DNA of 64,000 bases, taken from positions 2,790,001-2,854,000 of the forward strand of contig JAEHOE010000002.1 in the NCBI GenBank assembly GCA_016858145.1. Reading direction: 5' to 3'. The notes beneath the pieces were generated by a model that saw only the letters and a program-made list of their open reading frames with translations, did not search any database and was not told the origin of the DNA. The number at the start of each line of letters is the position of its first letter. Positions within the stretch are counted from its first letter, which is position 1. This stretch comes from Edaphochlamys debaryana (lineage: Eukaryota; Chlorophyta; Chlorophyceae; Chlamydomonadales). Below are positions 1 through 9,515 of the stretch, in pieces. A program made the position numbers and the translations under genes.

Positions 1-267
1 GGGGGCCCTGGCCGGGAGGAGCTGCCGCCAGCCGCCTGCACGGGGAGCGCCGGGAACAGGAAGGGCGGCTGACGGCTGTTGGGGAGAATGGCGAGGACCC
101 GAGGGCAACAGCGGGGAGAAGAGTGCTGCACATGCTGCGGCGGGGGTTCGGGGCCGCGGAGGCTACTGGTCAAACCAAAATGTTGGCCATGGTGATGCCA
201 ACTGGAGCGTGGGACACTGTACGCACCTCCGCTTCAGTGCCGGACTCAAGCTGCTTTCTACGTCCAT
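1..267 (-). CDS. F-box-like/LRR family member FL-0, 5' fragment at window edge
   Basis: Only the first exon and the start of the second lie in the window. Exon 1 (267 down to 227) starts at an ATG in a good context, encodes 13 residues ending in Lys-Arg plus a split Arg codon, and stops at a GTGCGT donor in phase 2. Exon 2 begins at 35 after a TGCAG acceptor and runs off the left edge; its visible sequence reads Arg-Leu-Ala-Ala-Ala-Pro-Pro-Gly-Gln-Gly-Pro, as in the other FL copies. The exon lengths, phase and the KRR ending match FL-1. The gene's state cannot be judged because the LRR exons are outside the window. Confidence 0.7.
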
Positions 268-379
268 GGCCGGGCGCGGCAGCGAGCCGAGTCAATGCCA
301 ACGCCACCAAGCGACCTTGCCCGGAGCCAGCCCGGAGCTAAAGCGGTCTAGTAAGCGATGGCTTAGTGATACAGCATCT

Positions 380-545
380 TCTACGCTCGCTTCTCGCTGT
401 CTCGCAAAGCCGTGGCACTGACGGTCGGGAGCTGTCAATTTGTTTGAAGTTGTTGAGTTCTGCGCGAGGAGCCTGCGCATAAGTTGCCGGGTACTACTGA
501 AGCCAGTGAGGGCAATGAGGGCAGTGAGGGCAACACAGTGCGTTG
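380..545 (-). promoter_or_regulatory. conserved upstream block of FL-0
   Basis: About 160 bp, lying roughly 115-280 bp upstream of the FL-0 ATG, resemble the block at the same distance upstream of FL-1 (4170-4325). Shared words include TCGGGAGCTGTCAAT, GAAGTTGTTGAG and CAGTGAGGGC. Because the spacing to the ATG is kept, this is probably promoter sequence carried along when the gene duplicated. No TATA-like element is evident. Confidence 0.5.
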
Positions 546-1280
546 TGGCACGGCCAGCGCCCAGCGGTCGCAATGATTGCCATCGAATGCCGTGCCGCGT
601 GCCCCGTTCCCGCATCACATGGCCAGCTGCCCTCTTGGGCCCAGCCATACGGGGCTGTATGGTCCCACTTGTGAGCCACCGTGGATCCCAGGTTCCCAGT
701 GTGCAGCGGTCGGGGGCCACGCTGGGTGGGCCCCGGCTGTGCAAGCCCCGGCTGCAATTTCACTGCGCTAGCTCTGACTTACGAGAACATCAAGCGCTCT
801 AACAAGCACGACGATCGGTGATTGCGCTGCTCCCACACCCGGTCGTGATGCTTGCGCGCGGGGACTGGGAGGGGGGACCAGGCAGGAAGCGGAGCATGGC
901 GGGATACCGGTAACGTTTGGCACGGGACTGCGCCAACGCAACAGCGCGTCAGCGCCTCACGCCTTGAGCCGAGCCACGCCTTGAGCCCTCAACACCTGGT
1001 CAAACAGGTCACAAACGTGTCCTCCCAGCGGTCACCCCGTGCATGTGTGCCCAAAGTAGTACCCAGCCTAGATACCCCTAGGCTGAGCCGCCTCCCCACC
1101 ATCGGCCAGTGGTCCCACCCTGCAACTAATGCGACGCGAGACACTAGTCTAGTCTAGTCTAGTCTAGTCTAGTCTAGTAGAGGACCCCAGCACCCCGGGC
1201 ACAACGGCTAGCAGCCCACCAAATCGACTCCACTTCCACGCGCCCTGCTTGCCGCCCCATGGCAACACACCTACGGCCGA
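546..1280. other. intergenic, no gene recognised
   Basis: Between the FL-0 5' flank and the FL-1 3' end. The open frames here are short, mutually overlapping and unlike any known family. The only clear structure is the CTAGT array at 1144-1178. Confidence 0.5.
1144..1178. repeat. (CTAGT)7 tandem repeat
   Basis: Seven perfect 5-bp units, followed by AG. It lies about 100 bp beyond the FL-1 stop codon region. Confidence 0.95.
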
Positions 1281-4055
1281 CTAGTCGACGTCGTCCGGCT
1301 CATTCGGGTCGACCTCAACGGTCAGGCCCTCTGCCGTGATGAGGATCGGCTCCACGCCACACGCCTCGACCTGCGCCCGCACCCGCAGACCCAGGCTGCG
1401 CACGCGCTCCGCAGCTGCAAAGCCCAGCCCCTTGACGGTTGACAGGTCGAGCGTCAGCGCCTGCTTCTCAGGCATCGCCTTAACCAGGCCCACGATTGAC
1501 GCGATCGCCTGGCCCCGGAGCTCGATGCTGGCCAGGCCACCTGTAGCCCAGGGCGTGGCGTCCAGGTAGAGCTGCTCCAAGGCTGGGTGGCCCGCGAGGA
1601 GCGTGAGTGCCGCAGGGAGACCTCGCACGGCGGTTCGAAGATGAGGGTCTGCGGTGCGAAGAGAGCGGGGCGCAGGGAGCAGGGCGAGCGAGGGCGCGGG
1701 CCGTGAGCGGTTCGGAGCTTGCAGGGACCCTCCAGATGAAGGCTACGGCAGGATACCGGTAGGTGGCAGAAACTCAGCACGGGCGTACGGTAGTAGCGCT
1801 TGTGCAGCGCGTGCAAGGGCACATTGCATTACCGCTAGTCACGCCCTTCCCTACCTGGAGCTCCTGCATGCCTTGCTTGACCGTCTCGACGTCCTGGTAC
1901 GACAACCTGATGCCCTCGAGCGTCAGATCGGTTGGCCGGAGGGCCGCGACCTCCCGCAGCCAGCGGCCGTGGTTGGGCCTGCCTGGGCCCGTGCCGGCAG
2001 CACCGCCCACGGGCTGCAGGAGCTGGTCTCGCAGCTGTGCTTTGAAGGTGATGCTTAAGCTCCTCTGCCTCTTCCAGAGGAGCCCGTTCCGGTGTACGAA
2101 GCGCAGGGCCCCGCACAACGCCTCCTCAGCGGCGGGCAGCAGCTCGGTGCCCACAAACCCGCCCTCCTCGTCATCGTCACCATCCTCAGCCGGTGTGGCC
2201 GTGTGGCGGCCAGGGTGGAGCACGAAACTGCCCTGAGTGGAGCACCGGTCGAGACAAAGACCCGGGTGCAGCTCCAGTCCGGCCAAGATCTCCGGGGGCA
2301 CCGCCGGAGGGTAGCTGTCGGTTCCAAGACCTAGCTCCCGCAGCCCCGCCGGCAGCCGCCAGCGGGGGATGCTGGTCAGGGGCTGGGACAGCTCCTGGGC
2401 TGAGAGGGTGAAGCCCCCCACGCTGAGGCGGGTCAGGGAGCTCAGGGCCTCGGCCAGACCCGCCGCCTCTAGGGTAGCGTCCGGAATCTCGAGCCTCTGC
2501 AGGCCCTGCAGGGGCGCGAAGAGCGCTGGAGACAGCGAGCTGCGCTGGAAGCCTAATGAGAGGCTGGTGAGGCGTGTGAGGGCGCCGGTGAGGACGGGCA
2601 GGAGCGGCACGGCGCAGGAGTACAGCGAGAGGGCGGTGAGCTGGGTGAGGGACGCGATATCCTCCAGGGGGCCCCGGCTGTCCTCCGCCTGCTCCTGCTC
2701 CTGCTGGTTCTTCACGGAGAGCGCTAGGCTCTTGAACTCCAGCGTCCTCAGCTGCGAGGATTGCCACAGCACGGTCCCGAAGCCGGGCGGGAGGCGCTTG
2801 AGGGGCGTTGGGCCGAAGCGAAGCGCCACGAGACGGGGCAGCAGCGGGGCAGTATTCTGGGTTGCAACGCCGGCCACTCCCTCGCTTCCCGCTTCCGTCG
2901 AGGTCCCGCCGCCGACCGCCCCCTCGCCGACCGCTCCCGCCGTGGCACCGTCGGCCACGCCACCGCCCTCCGGCTTGCCGCCCCCATTGAGCAGCAGCGC
3001 GAGGCCCCTCGCCGCCTCGTGACTGGCATCCGGGCTGAGCTCTCCAGCCTCCGATAGCACAAGGCGGGCGAGGCTGGGGAAGGCCCCGGCGATGAGGGGT
3101 GCGGTTGAGAGCGAGAGCAGTTGTGCGGGCAGCTCCAGGGATGCCACGCCCTCCCCCGGCCTGCCGCTGAGCTGAGGGATGGCCCGCAGGAAGTCCAGCC
3201 TGTTGGGGGGTGTGGGGAGCCGCTGCGCATGAATAGGGCCAGGGCAGGGCAGGGAGCCTACGGAAGAGTACCGGCTCGCAAGCGCAAAACTGGACTCCCA
3301 GGCCGGTCCAACAGTCCCAGCTCCAGACCTTGGACCGGCCCTTTCCCGCCAACCGCCAACCGCAACTCACCCGCCCTGCCGCCACTCCTCCGGGCAAATG
3401 CGCTCGTCAAACCCCATGCAGACCGCCCTGGGCCTCCGCCCCCGCCGCAGCATGCCCAGCGCCCAGTCGAGCGCCTGCGAGGGGCTGGGTGAAGGGGAAG
3501 GCAGAGGGTCAGTTGCAACCATGTTGGGGCAGGGCAGGGCATGGGCTGTAAAGGTCATGCTCATCCTGGGGATCATCCCTGGTAAGTCACCTTGGGCCTT
3601 CGGGCTTATCGCCTTCTTCTGGCTCCCATGTTATGCACTGCCGCTGGGGCCCGAATGCGAGCCGCCCCTCGCATGCCGCGTCGAAGGCCGCCCGGGCGCC
3701 CTTGCTGACTGACCGAATGGCCCCGGGGCCATCTCGTAGGTCTCCGGACACCACGTGCCAGATCTGCGCCTGCGCCAGCTCCTTCTCCCCCACGGGCCAG
3801 ATCTTGGCGAGCAGCGCGGGGTTGTACAGGACTGCGGCCGCGGGGTTGGCCGGAGGGCCCTGGCCGGGAGGCGCTGCCGCCAGCCGCCTGCGGGGAGGGG
3901 CAAGGTAGGTAGGCCAACGGAGGGAGAAGGGAAAAGTGGTGTTCAAGCTGAGGGGTTGACTTCACAGCTACCACGCCGACTTCTGCGACCAGACGACCCC
4001 GGCGTAGTGCGCACCTTCTCTTCTGTTCACAAGCCAAGCCGCTTGCGACGTCCAT
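1281..4055 (-). pseudogene. F-box-like/LRR family member FL-1, frameshifted in last exon
   Basis: Five exons on the minus strand: 4055-4015, 3887-3591, 3484-3371, 3199-1855, 1648-1281. Phases agree up to the last exon. Exon 2 has the F-box-like pattern seen family-wide: a leucine-rich helix (YNPALLAKIW), then RSVSKGARAAFD. Exon 4 is the LRR part with repeats such as LTQLTALSLYSC. Exon 5 opens TLIFEPPCE, and the family sequence then continues in another frame (LPAALTLLAGHPALEQ). Compared with FL-3, one base is missing near 1609-1622. Reading straight on gives an unrelated tail that ends near 1454. It is called a pseudogene, but a truncated product with most LRRs could still be made. Expected function by family is substrate recognition in an SCF ubiquitin ligase; that is inferred from sequence pattern only. 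Confidence 0.75.
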
Positions 4056-4169
4056 GGCCGCGAGCAGCAGCGAGACGAGTCACGAATGCCACCAAGCGAC
4101 CTTGCCCGGAGCCAGCCCGGAGCAAAGGTGGCCTTGGGAGCGATCGCCTAGCAAGAGAACATGTGTTCC

Positions 4170-4325
4170 CGTGCCCTAGCCTCGCTTCTCGCAAAGCTGT
4201 GGTGACGACGTCGGGAGCTGTCAATCGATTGAAGTTGTTGAGCTCTTCGCGAGGAGCGCAGGAGCATGCGTATCAACTGCCGGTTGCCAAAACAGCAGTG
4301 AGGGCGATACAGTGAGTTGTGGCAC
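4170..4325 (-). promoter_or_regulatory. conserved upstream block of FL-1
   Basis: Counterpart of 380-545, at about the same distance upstream of the FL-1 ATG. It ends in GTTGTGGCAC, as FL-0 does. Confidence 0.5.
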
Positions 4326-5361
4326 AGGCAGCAAGTGATCGCCATCGAGGACCGTGCCCCGGGGCCCCCGCCCTTGCCCCCGCGCCGCTCTCCCCCGCCC
4401 CCCTTCCCCCTTTTCGGGATTTGGCCGTGCTGGGCCAATTTGACCTCCTGAGCCCTACCATCGGGAGCTACATGGTCCGGGTTATGAGCGATCCTGGTCG
4501 CGGCCTCGCGCCAATATGGATCCCAGCCTGCAGGTCGCGGGCAACGCGGTTACGTTGCTTTACACCTTTGGCCCCGGTGGGCGCTGGGCGGCTGGCTCAG
4601 GGGGGGGTAGGAATGATGTAGAAGTACCCCATGCTTCCTTTGGAAAGAGCTTGGCCAAAGGAGCCTAAATCCGCTTTCAGAATTTGAATCGAGGTTGTTA
4701 TTGCAAAGATCCAGGCCCCCAAAGTTCAGGGTGGGTGGGTGCGTCGGGGGGTCCGGGAACTTTCGTCAAGGGGGGCCAAGGAACTTTCGTCACGGCGGGC
4801 AGGACCCCTTCCCGAGGCTCCTGCGCTCTTCCAAGGGTCCATCAGGCGTGTATTGAAAAGGTCTGAACTCTGGATATGCCTGAGCACCACGTTCAGCGGT
4901 CGGGAGGTGGGTCAAGGGCGGGCATGACCCGACATGTCGGCATGCCAGCGTTGCGGAACACGTGGGGGGCCATCCCCACCGCCTCCTGTTCTGTGACACA
5001 CAGCCACTTTGTCACACAAGCAGTCAGAAGCACTAAGCGCTACGGTGGTAGGTGCGGCAGGACCCTCTTTGTGGGTCGATGGACGCGTCCATGGTCAATG
5101 GACAGACGCCAAGTCTGGCCTTCGCCCCGAGACGGCTTGCAACGCAATAGCACACGTGAATGCAGTCCGTAGATGCAGAAATGAAAGGAGTTGCCGTACG
5201 TTTCTCGCATGTGCAGTGCTGCCGTACGCCGTACGGCATGGGTGGGTGGGTCAGGGGGGTCAGGAACTTTTGCGGCATGGGGTGCAAAACTTTTGTCCCT
5301 ACCCCCCCCCCCCCTGGCTGGCTCCTTAACAGAACCCTGCTGGGCCCGTATGAGCGTCGCC
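4326..5361. other. intergenic, no gene recognised
   Basis: No conserved coding sequence seen. A diverged repeat of about 60 bp occurs at 4733-4795 and 5236-5300; each contains two copies of an AACTTT(C/T)GTC-like word in a G-rich setting. Confidence 0.4.
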
Positions 5362-6495
5362 CTCGGCACCTTTCGACTGGTTTGCGAGGACGACCTGCCG
5401 CACCGGACGCGTAGGCGTCCACGCGCGGTAAGACAGGGCATGGTGGGATGGTGGCATGGGGCAGCATGAGATATGCAGCTTGAGGGTGACCTGTCCAGCC
5501 GTGCAACTCGGTAACGTGCGCTGGCCCCGGCTGTACCGTACTGACCGCATGGCCGCGCTGTCGGCAGCTCCCGTACCCCCGGCACGCTGGCAGCCGTCCA
5601 TACGGCTCGCCCCCCTCCTAAAGCCACACCCTCGCCCTTCGCCCCCTGCCCCCACGTGCCCATACCCTCCTGCCCCACTCCGCGCAGCTCGGTGCAGGCG
5701 GTCAAGTGGGCCCTGGGCATGCTGAGGCGGGGGAGGACGGAGGAGGCCCGGGGAGTTCCGCATTGGGATGCGGTGGGAGCTGCTGCCCGCGGAGGCGCTA
5801 AGGTGGCAGCAGCCCCCGCCCCCCGGCCTGCCCCCGCCTCTCCCAGAGCGCCCAGCTCTCGCCCCACCTCGTCCCCGCACTTCCCAAGCCTTCTGAACCC
5901 TTCAAGACATCTGTTAGATGCTTACAAGGGGTTTGGCGGCCGGGGAAGGCTTGGGAAGTGCGGGGACGAGGTGGGGCGAGAGCTGGGCGCTCTGGGAGAG
6001 GCGGGGGCAGGCCGGGGCATGTGGGTCGGGGAAGGGGCGGTTACACGGCCCGGCCACGGGGCTGAAAGTCAGGGGCCTCGCGACCGCCTTGGTTGGCCTC
6101 ACCTACCTCTGCGCCGGGGGCCTGGCCCTGCCAACGGCCGAGACCTTCCCGCAGCCCCGGGGCAGCGGGAGATCGCGCTCAACCACCTGACGACACTTGT
6201 GGTAGGTGTGTTGTGGGTAGCCGTGCTAGCTGTGCAGGGCTCAGAGGGGCCCGCGTGCCGGCGTGCGGCCTCCCGTCATTTCCTCGGCTTGCGGCCGTTA
6301 GCCGTCACTATCAAGCGAGCCCTGACTGTCCCCAGAGCCAACCGACTTTGCCCAACCCGCTCGTCCCTCCGCCCCGGCCACTCTGCCACTCAGGCCCTGG
6401 CCTCAAAGCCCGCCTGCGACTACCAAGTTGACGCGCTCCCGGTCCTCGCCGGGCTGCCCAGGATTCAGGATCTGGATCTGGACATTACGCCCTGA
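5362..6495 (+). pseudogene. decayed FL relic on the plus strand
   Basis: Four short stretches follow the FL exon order. 5362-5400 reads LGTFRLVCEDDLP (compare LGTFRLVSKDAR of exon 2). 5688-5739 follows a CGCAG acceptor and reads SVQAVKWALGMLRRGR (exon 3), with the family's phase kept. About 6068-6190 reads GLATALVGLTYLCAGG, matching GLAEALSSLTRLSVGG of exon 4. 6421-6495 reads LPVLAGLPRIQDLDLD, matching exon 5, and ends in TGA. Most of the LRR exon is gone. It is opposite in strand to FL-0 and FL-1 and the same strand as the distant FL-2 to FL-5. A long hairpin (5821-6017) sits between the exon 3 and exon 4 remnants. Confidence 0.7.
5821..6017. repeat. long perfect inverted repeat (73-bp arms)
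   Basis: Left arm 5821-5893 and right arm 5945-6017 are perfect reverse complements by direct comparison, around a 51-base loop. The loop can pair again: CATCT / AGATG around GTT, and AACCCTT with AAGGGGTT. Transcribed RNA would fold into a nearly perfect stem of more than 70 bp. It could be a small-RNA precursor, an inverted duplication, or a miniature element. No target duplication was established. Confidence 0.95.
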
Positions 6496-7884
6496 ATGAT
6501 TTGGATCTGGATCAGGGGCGGGAGCAGCGGATGCGGTTCCGGGGAGGCCGGGGGGTAGTGGATCTGGATCTGGGGAGGGCGGGACCTGCCCTGCTAGTAG
6601 TGGAGGATGTGAATATGGATCGAGGAGGATGATCTGGATCACGTTGCTGCTCTGGGCGGGGCTGCCGGAAGGTTGGGCGGCCGGTGGCCGGTGGATGGCG
6701 TTTGGAGAGGAGCTGCGTGGGAGGTTGGATGGAACTGGCACACACATGGCGTGGAGGGTCGTGCGGCCTGTCTGCTCACGACTGCACTAATACATATCAC
6801 ACGCTGACCCTTCGCATCCTAAGCACATGGCATGGAGGGGCTGAGGCCGATGGGGGAGTGGGCGGCGGTTCGGGTCGTGGGGGAAGAGCAGGAGTAGGGG
6901 GCAGGAGGAGGCAGAGGGCGAGGGGCAGGAGGAGGGGCGGAGGAGGGCGAGGGGCAGGCGGAAGGACAGCGGGAGGAGGGAGAGCGGGAGGAGGGGGTGG
7001 GGGTCGAGGAGGGAGGGGGCCATGGAGGGAGGAATGGCCGGATGCGGGAAAGGCCGGAATGGGCTGGAGGTGATACGGGAGAATGGGGATCAGGACGGCC
7101 AGGAGGGGGTCTCACACGCCGATGGGAACGCAGACGGCACGAGGTGTGAAGAGCTGGTGTGAAGAAGCCGTCAGGGGATCGTGGCCGGGAACTTGGCAGA
7201 GAGACCTTGCGGGCGGTCTGGTTCAGGACCTGGATGGGAACACATGTCGAGTGCCTGCGGACCCCCGGGACATCTCCTCAGGGCGCTCTGCCGCTCAACA
7301 CCAGCCATAACCCGCGCCCGAGCTGCTTTATAGGCTCTCAACTGAAGCTGCATAGTGTGGAGCCCCAGTCGGGGCGTAGCGGACCAACGCTCGCGATTAT
7401 TGCGATCATGTCAGGCCCTTACTTCATTACCGGGAACGCGCCACGCCATGACGTTTGCACCGTCTCATTGCCTACGCGTGTAACCCGCGCCCCACAGCCC
7501 AGCACAATGGCAGCGTGCAACGACAGCTCCGAAAGCCCCTTCGCCACATGGGTTGCTCCGCAAGCGTAGTTGCGCCCGAGACTGTTGCTGCACATAGACC
7601 TAGGACCAAGCCAGACAAAGCTAAAGCCGGCAAGTGCTAATGGGGGTGGTGTTGCGAGAATGCCGGCATTCGCAGCTCGAGATGTTTGGCAGCAACTTCT
7701 GCCACACCTCGGCCGGCCGTTTCTCGTGCTCTCTGCATGGCCGTGGCGCTGCCTCGTGCTCGCAATTGGTAGCTGAGCCAGAATGCGCATCTTTAGGAGC
7801 ACCGTCGCTCGTAGCCCGGAACTCACCGTGCCCCATGCATTCTCGGCCGGGCTCGGTGCCGCAGATACCGCAGCGCCGGACGCC
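6496..7884. other. 5' flank of the G6PD gene; no other gene recognised
   Basis: Contains repeated GGATCTGGATC-like words (about 6467, 6500, 6558, 6630), a long purine-rich tract on the plus strand (about 6868-7080) and unassigned sequence up to the G6PD start. The G6PD promoter and any 5' UTR exon should lie in the last several hundred bases, but no core element could be assigned. Confidence 0.4.
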
Positions 7885-9483
7885 ATGGCGCGGCTGGCGA
7901 GCAAAGAGCTAGAGGCGGCTGTGCGCGACGCAGCTCGCGAGGCGCAGGCGGTTCAGCAGGAGGCCCAAGTGCCGACGGGCGCCGATGGCACCGCGGAGCT
8001 GCTGCAACGGCTCGTTCTGCAGCGGGTCTGCTCCAGCGCTCGCGACGAGTGGGCACCCGATGAGTTGGAAGAGCTGGGCAAGGACCTGAGGCTGGTGGGG
8101 CCGGCAGTGCGGTTGGGGGCAGGGGAGGGGAGAGGCAGGCGTTTCGGATCGCGGCCGGGGTGTATGACACGGACACGGGGGCTGGCAGCCTTCCGGCATC
8201 CCGGCGAGAACGTCTTTGGTGTAAAGAGACTACGTTTTGCCTGTTCAGGGCTCTCCTCCGCCCTGGCTGCCCACTCTACCTGCTCGGTCTCTTGCTCTCG
8301 CCGCCATCCAAGACCCAAAATGCATGTGCTGCCCCGCCCCCCCAAACGCCCCCCCCCCCCCAGTCCGTTGTGGTGTTCGGTGCCTCGGGGGACCTGGCCA
8401 AGAAGAAGACCTACCCCGCTCTCTACGAGCTCTTCAAGAAGGGGTGAGAGGGATTCGGGTTGGGGGGCGGGGTGGGGCGACGTAAGCCGCCAGCCCTTGA
8501 GGGGCGGCCCGTGACGACCACAAGCTGTGGTGAGAGCGGGTTGCTAGTGGGGTGAGCGGAGAGGGGATCGGTTAGGGGCTTGGGTGGGGGACGCGGGCAA
8601 GGCTGAGAGGACTGCTGCTGGGACCCGTGAGGGGGTGAGGCGAGATGGGTGAGGGTGAGGAGGAACCGGGTCTGGGGGCTGCCCTGGTGTCAGGCTGCCT
8701 TCCATCAGCAGCATGCATCGTGTCTGCCCGTCTCCCCTGCCTCCCCTCCCGTGTCCCGCCCCTCCCGTCCCCTCCCTGCTTTTCAGCTTCACCCCCCCCC
8801 CTGCCCCCCAGCTTCCTGCCCCGGCGGCTACAGATCGTGGGGTACGCCCGCACCAAGCTCACCACGCAGGTGGGCCACGTGCGGGGGGGGGAGGGGGCTT
8901 GGGGCCACGTGGGGGGGAGGCATGGCACGGGGCATGGGGGTGATGCTCGGACGAAGTGGGGAGCGGAAGGACAGAACAGAAGGAGCGGCAGCCGGCGAGC
9001 CCAATGCGCGCTGAGGTCCGGAGTGGGACGTGCAGGCAGCAGCGAGTCGTCGGGCGGCGCTCGTCCTGACGAGTGGCGTGAAGGGGGGGAGGGGTGTGCC
9101 AGTCGGAGTGGGGAGGGGTGGGGGGTGACGTCTCATCGAGGCCGCCCGACGGCAGCATGCGGTGGCGCGTGGCAAGGCTGCAGGGCCAGAGCCAGGTGTG
9201 GCATGGGCCATCTCCCTTCAGCATCTCCGGAGCTGGGCCCCCTCCGTTCCCTGACGATCCATGCCTTACTCCTTCATTTGGACATCCTGGACGAGGACAC
9301 GCACCAACGCCTCCGTGTCCTCCGGCCACGAAACAAACACACACGTTGCCCCCCCTTCCCCCCCAACCCTCAGGAGCTCCGCGACCGGCTCCGCGGCTTC
9401 CTGGACAAGGACACGGAGGCGGTGGAGCAGTTCCTGAACGCCTGCAGCTACGTGGCGGGGGAGGTGGGGGGGGAGGGAGGGGG

Positions 9484-9515
<32 letters not shown>

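Noticed and set aside
2186..3397. 403-residue open frame on the minus strand overlapping FL-1
   Set aside because: It is in another frame over the FL-1 LRR exon and is Arg/Pro/Ala-rich, as expected for a GC-driven shadow.
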